From Acidimicrobiaceae bacterium (GTDB taxonomy: Bacteria > Actinomycetota > Acidimicrobiia > Acidimicrobiales > Bog-793), in NCBI GenBank assembly GCA_025463965.1, contig JAODBN010000081.1, positions 1-28,014 on the forward strand: a DNA stretch of 28,014 nt, read 5' to 3'. The notes below the pieces were generated by a model. That model was not told where the DNA came from. It was given only the letters and a program-made list of their open reading frames with translations, and did not search any database. The position numbers were made by a program, and so were the translations under genes. Positions 1 through 7,625 of the stretch are shown here, piece by piece. Each line of letters starts with the position of its first letter. Position 1 is the stretch's first letter.

Positions 1-2
1 GC

Positions 3-740
3 GATGACACCCAGGTGCGACTGAGCGCAGTCGTCGAGGCTCCGGTCGCCGAAGCTGAACGCGTCGGCCGCCAGGTCGAAGCCGCCGGGCTGGCCGTCGC
101 CGACGTCTTCTTGATCCCGGGGTCGAACCTAGAGGCGCTGGCGCCGAACCACCCGGACCCAGCTGTCCGAGAGGCATCCCTCGAGCTGTACCGAAAGACG
201 CTCGAGTTTGCTCACGCCCTCGGTGCACCCGGAGTGACCGTTCTGCCCGGTGTGCGCTTCGGCGGCGAGTCCGTGGAGCAGGCGATCGGGCGAGCGGCCG
301 CCGACCTCTCTCACCGTGCGGAGCTCGCCGGGCACCTCGGTCTGACGCTCTCGGTGGAAGGGCACAGCGGTTCCTGCGTCGAGTCGCCCGAGGCCTTCGC
401 GGAGCTGCTGGAGCGCACCCCCGGCCTCTGGGCGACCCTTGACCCTTCGCACTACGCCTTCGCAGGCTTCGCCGCGCCAGACCTCGTCCCGTTGATCGCG
501 CGCACCCGCCACGTCCAGGTCAGGCCGTGCGGGCCTCAGCTCATGCAGGGTCGTCTCCCCGACAACACCTTCGACCTCGAGTTCTTCGTCAAATCGCTGA
601 AGGCCGGCGCCTACAGCGGTTGGGTCGCCACCGAGTTCGTCTGGATGGAGAAGTGGTCGTGCGACCGCGTCGACAACACCAGTGAGACCGCCCGGCTGAA
701 GCACTACCTGACCGAGCTCGGTCAGCGGACCGGATTCTGA
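3..740 (+). CDS. TIM-barrel sugar isomerase/epimerase, 5'-truncated
   Basis: This is a xylose-isomerase-like TIM-barrel (AP endonuclease 2 superfamily) protein; members isomerise or epimerise sugars, inosose or keto sugars using a divalent metal. The frame is open to the window edge with no stop. The 241 residues counted from the GTG at 15 are shorter than the usual 270-300, so the N-terminus is probably cut off, although GTG 15 cannot be excluded. Metal-site-type residues are visible in order: Glu in LSVEGHSG, Asp and His in ATLDPSHYA, His in RHVQVRP, and a late Glu in WVATEFVWME. It ends 13 bases before the ceramidase-family gene and is probably in the same operon. The substrate cannot be read from sequence; the neighbours point to sugar or polyol catabolism. 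Confidence 0.8.
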   Translation, partial: DDTQVRLSAVVEAPVAEAERVGRQVEAAGLAVADVFLIPGSNLEALAPNHPDPAVREASLELYRKTLEFAHALGAPGVTVLPGVRFGGESVEQAIGRAAADLSHRAELAGHLGLTLSVEGHSGSCVESPEAFAELLERTPGLWATLDPSHYAFAGFAAPDLVPLIARTRHVQVRPCGPQLMQGRLPDNTFDLEFFVKSLKAGAYSGWVATEFVWMEKWSCDRVDNTSETARLKHYLTELGQRTGF

Positions 741-753
741 GAAGGAGGAACCG

Positions 754-2256
754 ATGGCGCAGGCAACGGTGCGGACGGCGCACCAGGAGACGGGAGAGCG
801 GCCGGCCGGCAGTCTGCTGGCCGGCGTCGCCCGCATCGACATCACCCCACCGATGCCAGCCGACTGCATGGGCTTCGTGCGCCGTTCCGAGCCGGCGACG
901 GGCGTGCTCGCTCCGCTCACGGCGACGGCGCTCGTGCTTGAGGACTCGGACGGCAACCGGGCCGTGATCGTCGCCATGGACCTCGTCGCGCTCGGATGCG
1001 CGCAGGCCGACAAAATGCGCGAGATGGTTGCGAGCGCTGTCGGCGCCTCGCCCGACGCGGTGTTCTTGAACTACAGCCACACGCACGCCGGGCCGCACGT
1101 CACCGAAGGATCGCTACGCAAGCTCGGCGGCAGCATGCGGACGATCTTCGAGAAGGAGCGCCTGTATATCCAAAGCCTGCCCTACGAGATCGTCGGGGTG
1201 GCAACGTTGGCGGCCCGCGATCTGATCCCCGTGCGCCTGGCGGCGGGGTCGATAGAGGTCCCGGGAATCTCGGCCAACCGGCGCGAGCGTACGGAGGACG
1301 GCCGGACGATCCTCGGCTGGAATCCCGACGCCCCACTCGACGACGAACTGATCGTCTTGAAGCTGGCGACCGAGAGCGGGGAGACGCTCGCCATCGTGGC
1401 GAACTTCGCCTGCCATCCCGTCGTGCTCGGCGGAGAAAACCCGAACGTCGGGCCCGACTTCCCCGGAGCGCTTCGCTCGCTCGTCGAGTCGAACCTTGGT
1501 GGGAAGTGTCTCTTCCTCGCCGGCGCCGCCGGCAACGTGCTGCCCCTCGAGGGATTTCACGAGGAGGCCGGTCCTGAGGTCGTCTTCGGCGAGCGCCTCG
1601 GCTACGCAGCGATGCACGTCGCTGCTCAGACCTTTCCGTACTCCACACACGTCGAGCGGCTCGACTACGGCTCGGTCACCCCGATCTCGCTCTACCGACG
1701 GGTGCCCGACGACCCGCAACGTCCGCAGAAGATCTCCTGGGGGGCGGTGCGTGCCGACCTCCCGCTGAAGCCGCTTCCGACCCTCGAAGAGGTCGAGAAG
1801 CTCCTCGAGGGGTACCGATCGACGTGGCAGGAGGCGGTGGACGCCGGCAAACCGCAGTCGGCGCTCAACCCGCTCGACTACCACGTCCAGTGGGCGGAGA
1901 ATTCCGTGGCGCGCCTCAAGTCCGGCGAGGTCATCGAGACCTCCGTTTCCGCCTACGTGCAGGCAATTCGCATCGGTGACTTGGCGATCGTCGGGCTGCC
2001 AGGCGAGCCGTTCAACGAGATCGGTCGCGCGGTGAAGGACGCCTCGGTGGCGCCGTTCACCTTGTTCGCCGGCTATTCCAATGGCTACGTCGGCTACTTC
2101 CCTACGGCTGCTGAGTATCCCTACGGTGGCTATGAGCCGTCCTACTCTCACCACAACACCGAGCTGCTCGAACAGGTGGCGCCCGAGAGCGAGGACATCC
2201 TGGTCCGCTCCTGCATCGAGGCGATCGCATTGGCATTCAAGGACAACGGGTCATGA
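754..2256 (+). CDS. Neutral/alkaline ceramidase-family hydrolase
   Basis: This 500-residue protein belongs to the neutral/alkaline non-lysosomal ceramidase N-terminal domain family. Visible family marks are ARIDITPP near residue 26, the zinc-type motif SHTHAGP (His109, His111), ACHP (His221), PGEPF (Glu418) and a Tyr-rich GYSNGYVGY segment at 440-448. These match the His/His/Glu/Tyr zinc set known from Pseudomonas ceramidase. The nucleophile motif GDxSPN is replaced by GAAGNVLP (257-264), so the classical catalytic Ser is absent. The protein lacks a signal peptide and is shorter than true ceramidases (about 650 residues or more), which argues for a cytoplasmic hydrolase of another substrate. 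A strong GGAGG ribosome site lies before the ATG. In this locus it may open a lactone or amide, but that is inference. Confidence 0.85.
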   Translation: MAQATVRTAHQETGERPAGSLLAGVARIDITPPMPADCMGFVRRSEPATGVLAPLTATALVLEDSDGNRAVIVAMDLVALGCAQADKMREMVASAVGASPDAVFLNYSHTHAGPHVTEGSLRKLGGSMRTIFEKERLYIQSLPYEIVGVATLAARDLIPVRLAAGSIEVPGISANRRERTEDGRTILGWNPDAPLDDELIVLKLATESGETLAIVANFACHPVVLGGENPNVGPDFPGALRSLVESNLGGKCLFLAGAAGNVLPLEGFHEEAGPEVVFGERLGYAAMHVAAQTFPYSTHVERLDYGSVTPISLYRRVPDDPQRPQKISWGAVRADLPLKPLPTLEEVEKLLEGYRSTWQEAVDAGKPQSALNPLDYHVQWAENSVARLKSGEVIETSVSAYVQAIRIGDLAIVGLPGEPFNEIGRAVKDASVAPFTLFAGYSNGYVGYFPTAAEYPYGGYEPSYSHHNTELLEQVAPESEDILVRSCIEAIALAFKDNGS

Positions 2257-2300
2257 CCGGAAGGCAAGTACCTTTCGGCTACCGCCACGCCACAGCGTGA
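2253..2300 (+). CDS. Possible 15-codon coupling ORF between ceramidase-like gene and SDR
   Basis: An ATG overlaps the TGA of the ceramidase-family gene (ATGA). It reads 15 codons, MTGRQVPFGYRHATA, and its TGA overlaps the GTG start of the next dehydrogenase. It has no recognisable homology. It could carry ribosomes across the gap to a start that lacks its own Shine-Dalgarno sequence, or it could be chance. Only the geometry supports it. Confidence 0.25.
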   Translation: MTGRQVPFGYRHATA

Positions 2301-3064
2301 GCTGGGACGCCGGAGCCGGGCTGGCCGGCAAGAGGATCGTTGTCACGGGGGCCGCCGGCACGATTGGGAGTGCCGTCGCGCGGGCATTCGCGGCCGCCGA
2401 CGCCAGGGTCTGCGTCGTCGACGTCGCGCGCGAGCAGCTGGAAGGCGTGCGGGTAGCTCTTCACGGCGCTTCGACCCACCTCGCGGTGCCGTGCGATTTG
2501 CTGGACGCCACTCAGCTACAGGCGATGTTCGACGCAGTGCGAAAGGGGTTCGGTGGTCTTGACGTCCTCGTCCACGTTGCGGGCGTGCTCGCCAGGACCC
2601 AAGTCGAGGATGTTACCGAGGAGATCTGGGACTGGCACCTGGACAACAACTTGAAGGCGACGTTCTTCGTCGACAGAGCAGCGGCGCAGCTGATGCGAAC
2701 GGGAGGTGCGGGCGGCCGGATCGTAAACTTCGCTTCGGACGCCTGGTGGACGGGCGGCCTACACGCCGCCACGCCGTACGCCGCATCCAAGGGCGGCGTC
2801 GTCTCGTTGTCGAGAGGGCTGGCGCGGGCCTTCGCCAGCGATGGGATCACGGTCAACTGCGTCGCGCCGGGAACCGTCGACAGTCCGATGCTGCGGTCAG
2901 GTCTTACCGAGTCCCAGATCGAGGACGCCGTGCACGCGATCCCGCTCGGACGTTTCGCACAACCCGACGATGTCGCCGCGGCGGCGGTGTTCCTCGCCTC
3001 GGACCACGCCAGCTTCATCACCGCAACGACGCTCAACGTCTCCGGAGGTGAGCTGATCTACTGA
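2297..3064 (+). CDS. Short-chain dehydrogenase/reductase (SDR)
   Basis: This is a classical SDR of 255 residues, probably oxidising a hydroxyl group of a sugar, polyol or sugar acid. The nucleotide-binding motif TGAAGTIG is at 17-24. Asp42 at the end of the second strand favours NAD over NADP. Catalytic Ser147, Tyr161 and Lys165 (YAASK) are present, and a PGTVDSPM segment follows. The start chosen is the GTG at 2297, giving normal SDR length; the frame stays open upstream but only as a shadow of the ceramidase-family gene. There is no convincing ribosome site, so translation may be coupled to the upstream gene. It is followed by a second SDR 143 bases later, which fits two successive oxidations in one pathway. 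Confidence 0.9.
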   Translation: MSWDAGAGLAGKRIVVTGAAGTIGSAVARAFAAADARVCVVDVAREQLEGVRVALHGASTHLAVPCDLLDATQLQAMFDAVRKGFGGLDVLVHVAGVLARTQVEDVTEEIWDWHLDNNLKATFFVDRAAAQLMRTGGAGGRIVNFASDAWWTGGLHAATPYAASKGGVVSLSRGLARAFASDGITVNCVAPGTVDSPMLRSGLTESQIEDAVHAIPLGRFAQPDDVAAAAVFLASDHASFITATTLNVSGGELIY

Positions 3065-3149
3065 TCGCTCCCCGCCACCCTCGGTGCTCGTGGCCGGGTC
3101 TTGGGGCGGGGTGCCTTTCGTGAGTGATGGCCGTCGAGGAGGGCACGTC

Positions 3150-3215
3150 ATGAAAGCACCGAGGAGAAACAACAAATCTGAGGCGATGACGGCAGGCGGA
3201 GATCGCCGTGGCTGA
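3150..3215 (+). CDS. Possible 21-codon leader peptide upstream of KduD-like gene
   Basis: An ATG with a strong ribosome site (GAGGAGGG at 3135-3142, about 7 bases upstream) opens a 21-codon frame beginning MKAPRRNNKSEAM. Its stop lies inside the start region of the next gene, overlapping it by 8 bases (GTG at 3208, TGA at 3213-3215). It is strongly basic at the N-terminus and shows no homology I recognise. The downstream gene has only a weak ribosome site, so the leader may couple translation. It is not a classical attenuator because no codon run is evident. Confidence 0.35.
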   Translation: MKAPRRNNKSEAMTAGGDRRG

Positions 3216-3963
3216 CGGACTCCTCGCCGGCAAGCGGGCGATCGTCACCGGAGGTGGAGGCGGCATCGGCTCAGCGATCGTCGCCGGGTTACACGCCGCG
3301 GGAGTCGAGACTGCCGCGATCGGCCGGTCGGCGAGCGTCCGTGAAGTCGTCGCTGCGCTGGCGCCCAACGGCGTGCGCGTCGTGGCGATCGAGGCGGATC
3401 TCTCCGAGCGGGTTTCGTGCGAAGACGCCTTCGGCGTGGCGGTCGAGCAGCTCGGCGGGCTCGACATTTTGGTCACCTCGCACGGGCATGTCCGCGCCCA
3501 GCCCTCTGAATCCGTCGACGCGACTGACTGGGACCTCACCTTGGCGACAAACCTGTCCTCGGTCTTCCAGCTCTCGCAGCTGTCCTTTGCCGAGATGGAG
3601 CCGAAGCACAGCGGAAAGATCATCCACATCGCGTCGATGTACGCCTTCTTCGGCGGTCTGCGGGTCGCTGCCTATGCGGCGAGCAAGGGCGGCGTTGCCC
3701 AGCTGACGAAGAGCCTGGCGCTCGAATGGGCGGAGTCCGGGGTGAACGTCAACGCCATTGCGCCCGGATACGTCAAGACGAAGCTCAATCGCCACATCTG
3801 GGACGACCCGGTGCGCGCCCAACAGGTGATCTCCCGCATCCCCGCCGGACGGTGGGGGGATCCGGCAGATCTCCTCGGGGCGGTGACCTTCTTGGCATCG
3901 GGCCTCTCGGACTACGTCCACGGGATCGTGCTTCCCGTGGACGGCGGATACCTTGCCCGTTAG
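3208..3963 (+). CDS. KduD-like SDR (2-dehydro-3-deoxy-gluconate 5-dehydrogenase type)
   Basis: This 251-residue SDR closely follows the KduD / 2-deoxy-gluconate 3-dehydrogenase pattern. It has TGGGGGIG at 14-21, IASMYAFFGG around 141-150 with Ser143, YAASK at 156-160, NVNAIAPGY, RIPAGRWG, and a C-terminus ending VDGGYLAR. Known KduD enzymes interconvert keto and hydroxy groups on 3-deoxy-hexuronates. An Arg at position 40 after the second strand suggests NADP may be accepted. The GTG start is set by the conserved N-terminus. Its stop overlaps the start of the next gene, so the two are likely co-translated. Exact substrate is unknown; a dehydratase product from the gene at 5124 would be a logical one. 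Confidence 0.9.
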   Translation: MADGLLAGKRAIVTGGGGGIGSAIVAGLHAAGVETAAIGRSASVREVVAALAPNGVRVVAIEADLSERVSCEDAFGVAVEQLGGLDILVTSHGHVRAQPSESVDATDWDLTLATNLSSVFQLSQLSFAEMEPKHSGKIIHIASMYAFFGGLRVAAYAASKGGVAQLTKSLALEWAESGVNVNAIAPGYVKTKLNRHIWDDPVRAQQVISRIPAGRWGDPADLLGAVTFLASGLSDYVHGIVLPVDGGYLAR

Positions 3964-4864
3964 CTCTAGCCGGGAACTCGGCGACATACAGCTCGGCGTC
4001 GACAGCTTCTCGTTCCATCGCTTCTTCGGTGAGGCAAACCGCTGGGAGTCCCCGTTGCAGGAGCGTTGGGCATCATCAGATCTTCTTGCCTATGTGGAAG
4101 AACTCGGTGTCGAGGTTGTGTCGCTGCAATCCATTCACGTCGAGGACCTGAGCCCAGCAGGGATCGAGTGGCTCAGAAGCGAGCTGCGGCGCATCGGCGT
4201 CGAGTGCATCTACGCCTGGGGGCACCGCAACGGCCTCGAAGACGGCCGCAATCCAGAAAAGCTGGGGCAGGCGATTGCCGCGATGCGAGTGGCCGCATCA
4301 CTCGGCTGTCGGATCGTGCGCGTGGTCTGCGGCGACCAAGACTCATGGAGCGACGACCGCTCTGTCCGCGGCGCCCAGCTCGAGCGCCTCAGGGAACCGA
4401 TCCAGGCCATCTGTCGCGAGGCAGAGCGCCTGGGCGTTGTCGCCGCCGTCGAGAACCACGCCGACCGCCCGGTACGAGACCTTCTCGACCTCGTGGCTTC
4501 TATTGAATCGGAGAGCCTCGGGGTGTGCCTCGACGTGGGCAACGCCGTACGGGTTGGCGACGATCCAGTCGCGTCGATCGAAGCCGCCAGCCCGTTCATC
4601 GTCATGACCCATCTTCGAGATCTGCGGATAGACGAATGGGCACGGGGCCAAGGACCCGACGGCTGGTGGCCGTGCGTGGCTCTAGGCGACGGGGACCTTG
4701 ACATTCCGGGCATTCTCGGGGCTCTGGCGCACGCGCCGCGTTGTCGGGCGTGGCTCGTCGAGGCCTCGAACGTGTGGCCTGGACAGTCCGAGCTCGAGAT
4801 CGTCAACTCGAGCCTCGGCTACTTGCGAACCTGGCTTGGCGGCTGCGATCCGGTGCCCAGTTAG
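3953..4864 (+). CDS. TIM-barrel sugar phosphate isomerase/epimerase
   Basis: This is a second xylose-isomerase-like TIM-barrel protein, 303 residues, full length for the family. Metal-ligand-type positions are visible as Glu in AAVENHADRP, Asp in VCLDVGNAVR, His in MTHLRDL, and a late Glu in WLVEASNVW. The start is a TTG overlapping the 3' end of the KduD-like gene by 11 bases; the GGCGGA just upstream could serve as ribosome site. A start further downstream is possible because the first dozen residues are not diagnostic. It is not closely similar to the isomerase at the window start, so the two probably act on different sugars. It is the last gene before a new promoter. Confidence 0.85.
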   Translation: MPVSSSRELGDIQLGVDSFSFHRFFGEANRWESPLQERWASSDLLAYVEELGVEVVSLQSIHVEDLSPAGIEWLRSELRRIGVECIYAWGHRNGLEDGRNPEKLGQAIAAMRVAASLGCRIVRVVCGDQDSWSDDRSVRGAQLERLREPIQAICREAERLGVVAAVENHADRPVRDLLDLVASIESESLGVCLDVGNAVRVGDDPVASIEAASPFIVMTHLRDLRIDEWARGQGPDGWWPCVALGDGDLDIPGILGALAHAPRCRAWLVEASNVWPGQSELEIVNSSLGYLRTWLGGCDPVPS

Positions 4865-4967
4865 AGGAGTGACGAGGGTCTCGAGAACTACCGCCGCCCT
4901 ACAGAGAATCGGCCGCAAGACGAGGAAATTTGACCGCGGTTAGGGGGCCGGTCCAGGCCTGATCGGG

Positions 4968-4996
4968 TTGACAAGGCGACCTCCCCTGTCTAGCAT
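4968..4996 (+). promoter_or_regulatory. Sigma70-type promoter of the dehydratase/CoA operon
   Basis: TTGACA at 4968-4973 is followed by a 17-base spacer and TAGCAT at 4991-4996. The hexamers are a perfect -35 and a 4-of-6 -10 at ideal spacing, in the 259-base gap after the isomerase gene. Transcription would start near 5003, leaving a leader of about 120 bases before the dehydratase gene. Confidence 0.75.
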
Positions 4997-4997
4997 C

Positions 4998-5009
4998 GGA
5001 ATCGATACC
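4998..5009. promoter_or_regulatory. LacI-family operator-like palindrome
   Basis: GGAATCGATACC is a near-perfect inverted repeat (5 of 6 pairs) centred on CG, the form bound by LacI/GalR-family proteins. It sits directly downstream of the -10 element, where a bound repressor would block initiation. A LacI-family regulator is encoded about 5 kb downstream at 10064, so autologous control of this operon is likely. The gap also holds a TTGGCCAA palindrome at 5034-5041. Confidence 0.6.
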
Positions 5010-5056
5010 AGTCGGCTCGCCACAACCGCGGGATTGGCCAAACAAGGGCTTAGTGG

Positions 5057-5079
5057 GAAGACACGACCGATTCGTCTTC
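5057..5079 (+). other. Hairpin in the 5' leader of the dehydratase operon
   Basis: GAAGAC at 5057-5062 pairs with GTCTTC at 5074-5079 around an 11-base loop, with partial inner pairing. It lies in the predicted untranslated leader, about 45 bases before the ATG. There is no T-run after it, so it is not an obvious terminator. It may only affect message stability. Confidence 0.3.
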
Positions 5080-5123
5080 GAGCGTGAAGACTCGACTGAG
5101 CGGCTGCTGTCCGTCCGGCGCTA

Positions 5124-6272
5124 ATGGAACTGGAAACGACGCGAAAGATGGGGTACGTGCCACTACGCATCCGCTCGATCGAAACCGTACCGGTACGCGT
5201 GACGCTCCAGCGTCTGTACCGCGGCAGTTACTACCGCATGCCGCGACGGTGCACCATCATCACCCGCGTCACGACTGAGGAAGGCATCGTCGGCGAGGCG
5301 TACAACGCCGACGCCGACGCCGAACAGGGCACCATCATGGGGATCATCCACGATGAGCTCGTCCCGATGCTCGTCGGGCGCGACGCGTTCGCCATCGAAG
5401 AGTGCTGGGACGCGATGCGACGCATCACCTTGGATCAGCTGCGCGATCGTCGCTTTGCCATGCAGGCGATTAGTTGCGTCGACACGGCGCTGTGGGATGC
5501 AATCGGAAAGGCCCTCGGTCAGCCGTTGTACCGGCTGTGGGGCGGCTTCCGATCCGACATCCCAATGATTGGAATTGGCGGCTACTACACCGAAGATCCG
5601 GGGAGCATCGAGAAGGAGGTGAGTTTCTTCTCCGACGGGGGCTTCGTTGGCATGAAGTTCAAGATCGGCGGTGCCTCACCCGAGGTCGACGCCGAACGGT
5701 TGCGCCGGGCCGTGAAGACGGCGCACCCGGGCTTCTTCTTCCTCGTCGACGCCAACCAGGGCTGGACAGCGAGCCAAGCCATCGAGTTCGTCAACCGGAC
5801 CCGTGACTTTGTGGAGCTGCGCTGGTTCGAGGAGCCCTGCCAGTGGCCGGACGACCGTCGCTCGATGCAGACGGTGCGGCTGAAGACCGGTGTTCCGGTC
5901 GCCGCCGGCCAGACCGAGATCAATCGCATCGCGATGCGCGACCTGATGGTCGGCGAGGCGATCGACGTCTCGAACTTCGACGCCTCGTGGGGAGGCGGTC
6001 CCACCGAGTGGCGGCGGGTCGCACAGATGGCGATGAGCTTCGGGGTCGAGTTGGCTCATCACGAGGAGGGGCACCTGGCAAGCCATCTGTTGGCCTCGAT
6101 GCCGAACGGGACCTACGCCGAGGCGTTCCATCCCGAACGAGACCCGATCTTCTGGCGAATTCTCGGGAACAGGCCGGAGCTTCAAGACGGGCTGTTCAAG
6201 CTGCCCGACGGGCCGGGACTGGGCTGGGAGCTTGACGAGGACTTCATCGCCGAGTTCCGCGCCGACAAGTGA
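5124..6272 (+). CDS. Mandelate racemase/muconate lactonizing enzyme family (probable sugar acid dehydratase)
   Basis: This enolase-superfamily protein of 382 residues would abstract an alpha proton from a carboxylate substrate; in sugar loci members usually dehydrate aldonic acids to 2-keto-3-deoxy acids. The N-terminal capping domain is about 1-140. Visible barrel residues are the KxK base pair (Lys178, Lys180 in GMKFKIGG), metal ligands Asp209 (DANQGW), Glu236 (EEP) and Glu265 (AGQTE), and the Asp286 / His312-313 region (FDASWGG, AHHEEGH) typical of the mandelate racemase subgroup. No clear ribosome site precedes ATG 5124; ATG 5148 is an alternative start. It is first in the unit with the LacI-type operator, and the CoA-transferase gene follows after 33 bases. 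Confidence 0.88.
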   Translation: MELETTRKMGYVPLRIRSIETVPVRVTLQRLYRGSYYRMPRRCTIITRVTTEEGIVGEAYNADADAEQGTIMGIIHDELVPMLVGRDAFAIEECWDAMRRITLDQLRDRRFAMQAISCVDTALWDAIGKALGQPLYRLWGGFRSDIPMIGIGGYYTEDPGSIEKEVSFFSDGGFVGMKFKIGGASPEVDAERLRRAVKTAHPGFFFLVDANQGWTASQAIEFVNRTRDFVELRWFEEPCQWPDDRRSMQTVRLKTGVPVAAGQTEINRIAMRDLMVGEAIDVSNFDASWGGGPTEWRRVAQMAMSFGVELAHHEEGHLASHLLASMPNGTYAEAFHPERDPIFWRILGNRPELQDGLFKLPDGPGLGWELDEDFIAEFRADK

Positions 6273-6305
6273 CGGCTCCGCTCGTTCGACGGCTGCGACG
6301 TTTCA

Positions 6306-7568
6306 TTGACTGATCCGGGAGGCGCTGCGGGAGACGGGGAGGCAGACGCCGCGACGCGCCCACGCCCACTCCAGGGTGTACGGATCCTTGCCCTCGAGCA
6401 GTACGGCGCGGGTCCTTTCGGCACGTCCCAGCTCGTCGATCTCGGGGCGGACGTGATCAAGGTCGAGGATCCCGCGAGCGGCGGCGACGTCGGCCGCACC
6501 GTCCCACCGTTTCGTAGCGGCGACGGAAGCCTGTTCTTCGAGACGTTCAACCGCGGGAAGCGCAGCGTCCTGCTCGATCTCGGCAACATCTCGGGGCGAG
6601 CGGTCTTCGATCGGCTCGTAGCTTCGTCTGATGCTGTCTTTGCCAACGTCCGCGGCGACGTTCCGGAGAAGCTCGGCATTCGCTATTCGGATCTGCGCCA
6701 CCTGAATCCAAGCATCGTCTGCTGCTTCCTCACCTCCTTCGGCGTTACCGGTTCAGGCCAGGCCGACCCCGGATACGACTACGTCATGCAGGGCCGTGCC
6801 GGGTGGATGTCCCTCACTGGTTCACCCGACGAGGCCCCGCAGAAGACCGGCCTCTCGCTCGTGGACTTCTCGACTGGTCTCGCCGCCGCGATGGCGCTTC
6901 TCGCAGGAGTGATCGCGGCTCGCGAGACCGGCATCGGGACTGACTGCGATGTTGCGCTGTTTGACACCGCTATCTCAATGTTGAGCTACGTCGCCACATG
7001 GCACCTGAGCGGAGGCTACGAGCCGGCGCGTACCGCCATGTCGGCCCACCCCTCCCTGATCCCGTTCCAGAACTTCCCGACAGCCGATGGTTGGCTCGTC
7101 GTAGCGTGCGCCAAGGAAAAGTTCTGGCGCCGCCTTGTCGACGTCATCGGGAAGCCCGAGTGGAAGAACGATCCCGATTACTCCAGTTTCGAGGCGCGGC
7201 GACGCAACGCGGATCTCGTCGTGCGCCAACTGTGCCAACTGTTCTCCGAGCGGTCCACAGCGGACTGGCTAGAGGTCTTGGTTGCAGCGGGTGTCCCGTG
7301 CGGGCCAGTGAACGACGTGCGAAGCGCGCTGGCCGACCCGCTGGTCGCCGAGAGGGAGATGGTCGTCGAGACGAGTCACCCGAGCCTCGGCACGGTCCGC
7401 CAAGTCGCCAGTTCGGCCCGCGTCGGAGGCCATGGTCCGGTCAGGCGTCGGGGCCCGCTGCTCGGCGAGCACACGAGTGAGGTGCTGACTGAGGTCCTCG
7501 ACCTCGACGCCAGTGAACTCAGGCGGCTGGATGCCGTCGGGGCATTCGGCGACGGCAAGGATTCATAG
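6306..7568 (+). CDS. Class III CoA-transferase (CaiB/BaiF family)
   Basis: This 420-residue protein has the family III CoA-transferase fold. It has an N-terminal segment GVRILALEQYGAGPFGTSQLVDLGADVIKVE, the NRGKRSV motif near 82-88, and the likely catalytic Asp187 in LVDFSTG, equivalent to the aspartate that forms the acyl-anhydride and CoA-thioester intermediates. Such enzymes move CoA between carboxylic acids, or within one molecule as in mesaconyl-CoA C1-C4 transfer. The TTG at 6306 is the earliest plausible start; no ribosome site is clear, and the first 20 residues are low-complexity, so the true start may be slightly later. It lies between the dehydratase and the E1 genes in one operon, suggesting that a CoA ester is a pathway intermediate. 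Confidence 0.9.
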   Translation: MTDPGGAAGDGEADAATRPRPLQGVRILALEQYGAGPFGTSQLVDLGADVIKVEDPASGGDVGRTVPPFRSGDGSLFFETFNRGKRSVLLDLGNISGRAVFDRLVASSDAVFANVRGDVPEKLGIRYSDLRHLNPSIVCCFLTSFGVTGSGQADPGYDYVMQGRAGWMSLTGSPDEAPQKTGLSLVDFSTGLAAAMALLAGVIAARETGIGTDCDVALFDTAISMLSYVATWHLSGGYEPARTAMSAHPSLIPFQNFPTADGWLVVACAKEKFWRRLVDVIGKPEWKNDPDYSSFEARRRNADLVVRQLCQLFSERSTADWLEVLVAAGVPCGPVNDVRSALADPLVAEREMVVETSHPSLGTVRQVASSARVGGHGPVRRRGPLLGEHTSEVLTEVLDLDASELRRLDAVGAFGDGKDS

Positions 7569-7625
7569 GCGGCAAGGCGCCGACAGTGTCAAGTGGACGG
7601 ATCGACGACGAGGATGTGGTGAGCG

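Noticed and set aside
3066..3115. CCCCGCC / GGCGGGG inverted repeat after the first SDR
   Set aside because: The loop is about 28 bases and no T-run follows, so a terminator is not supported.
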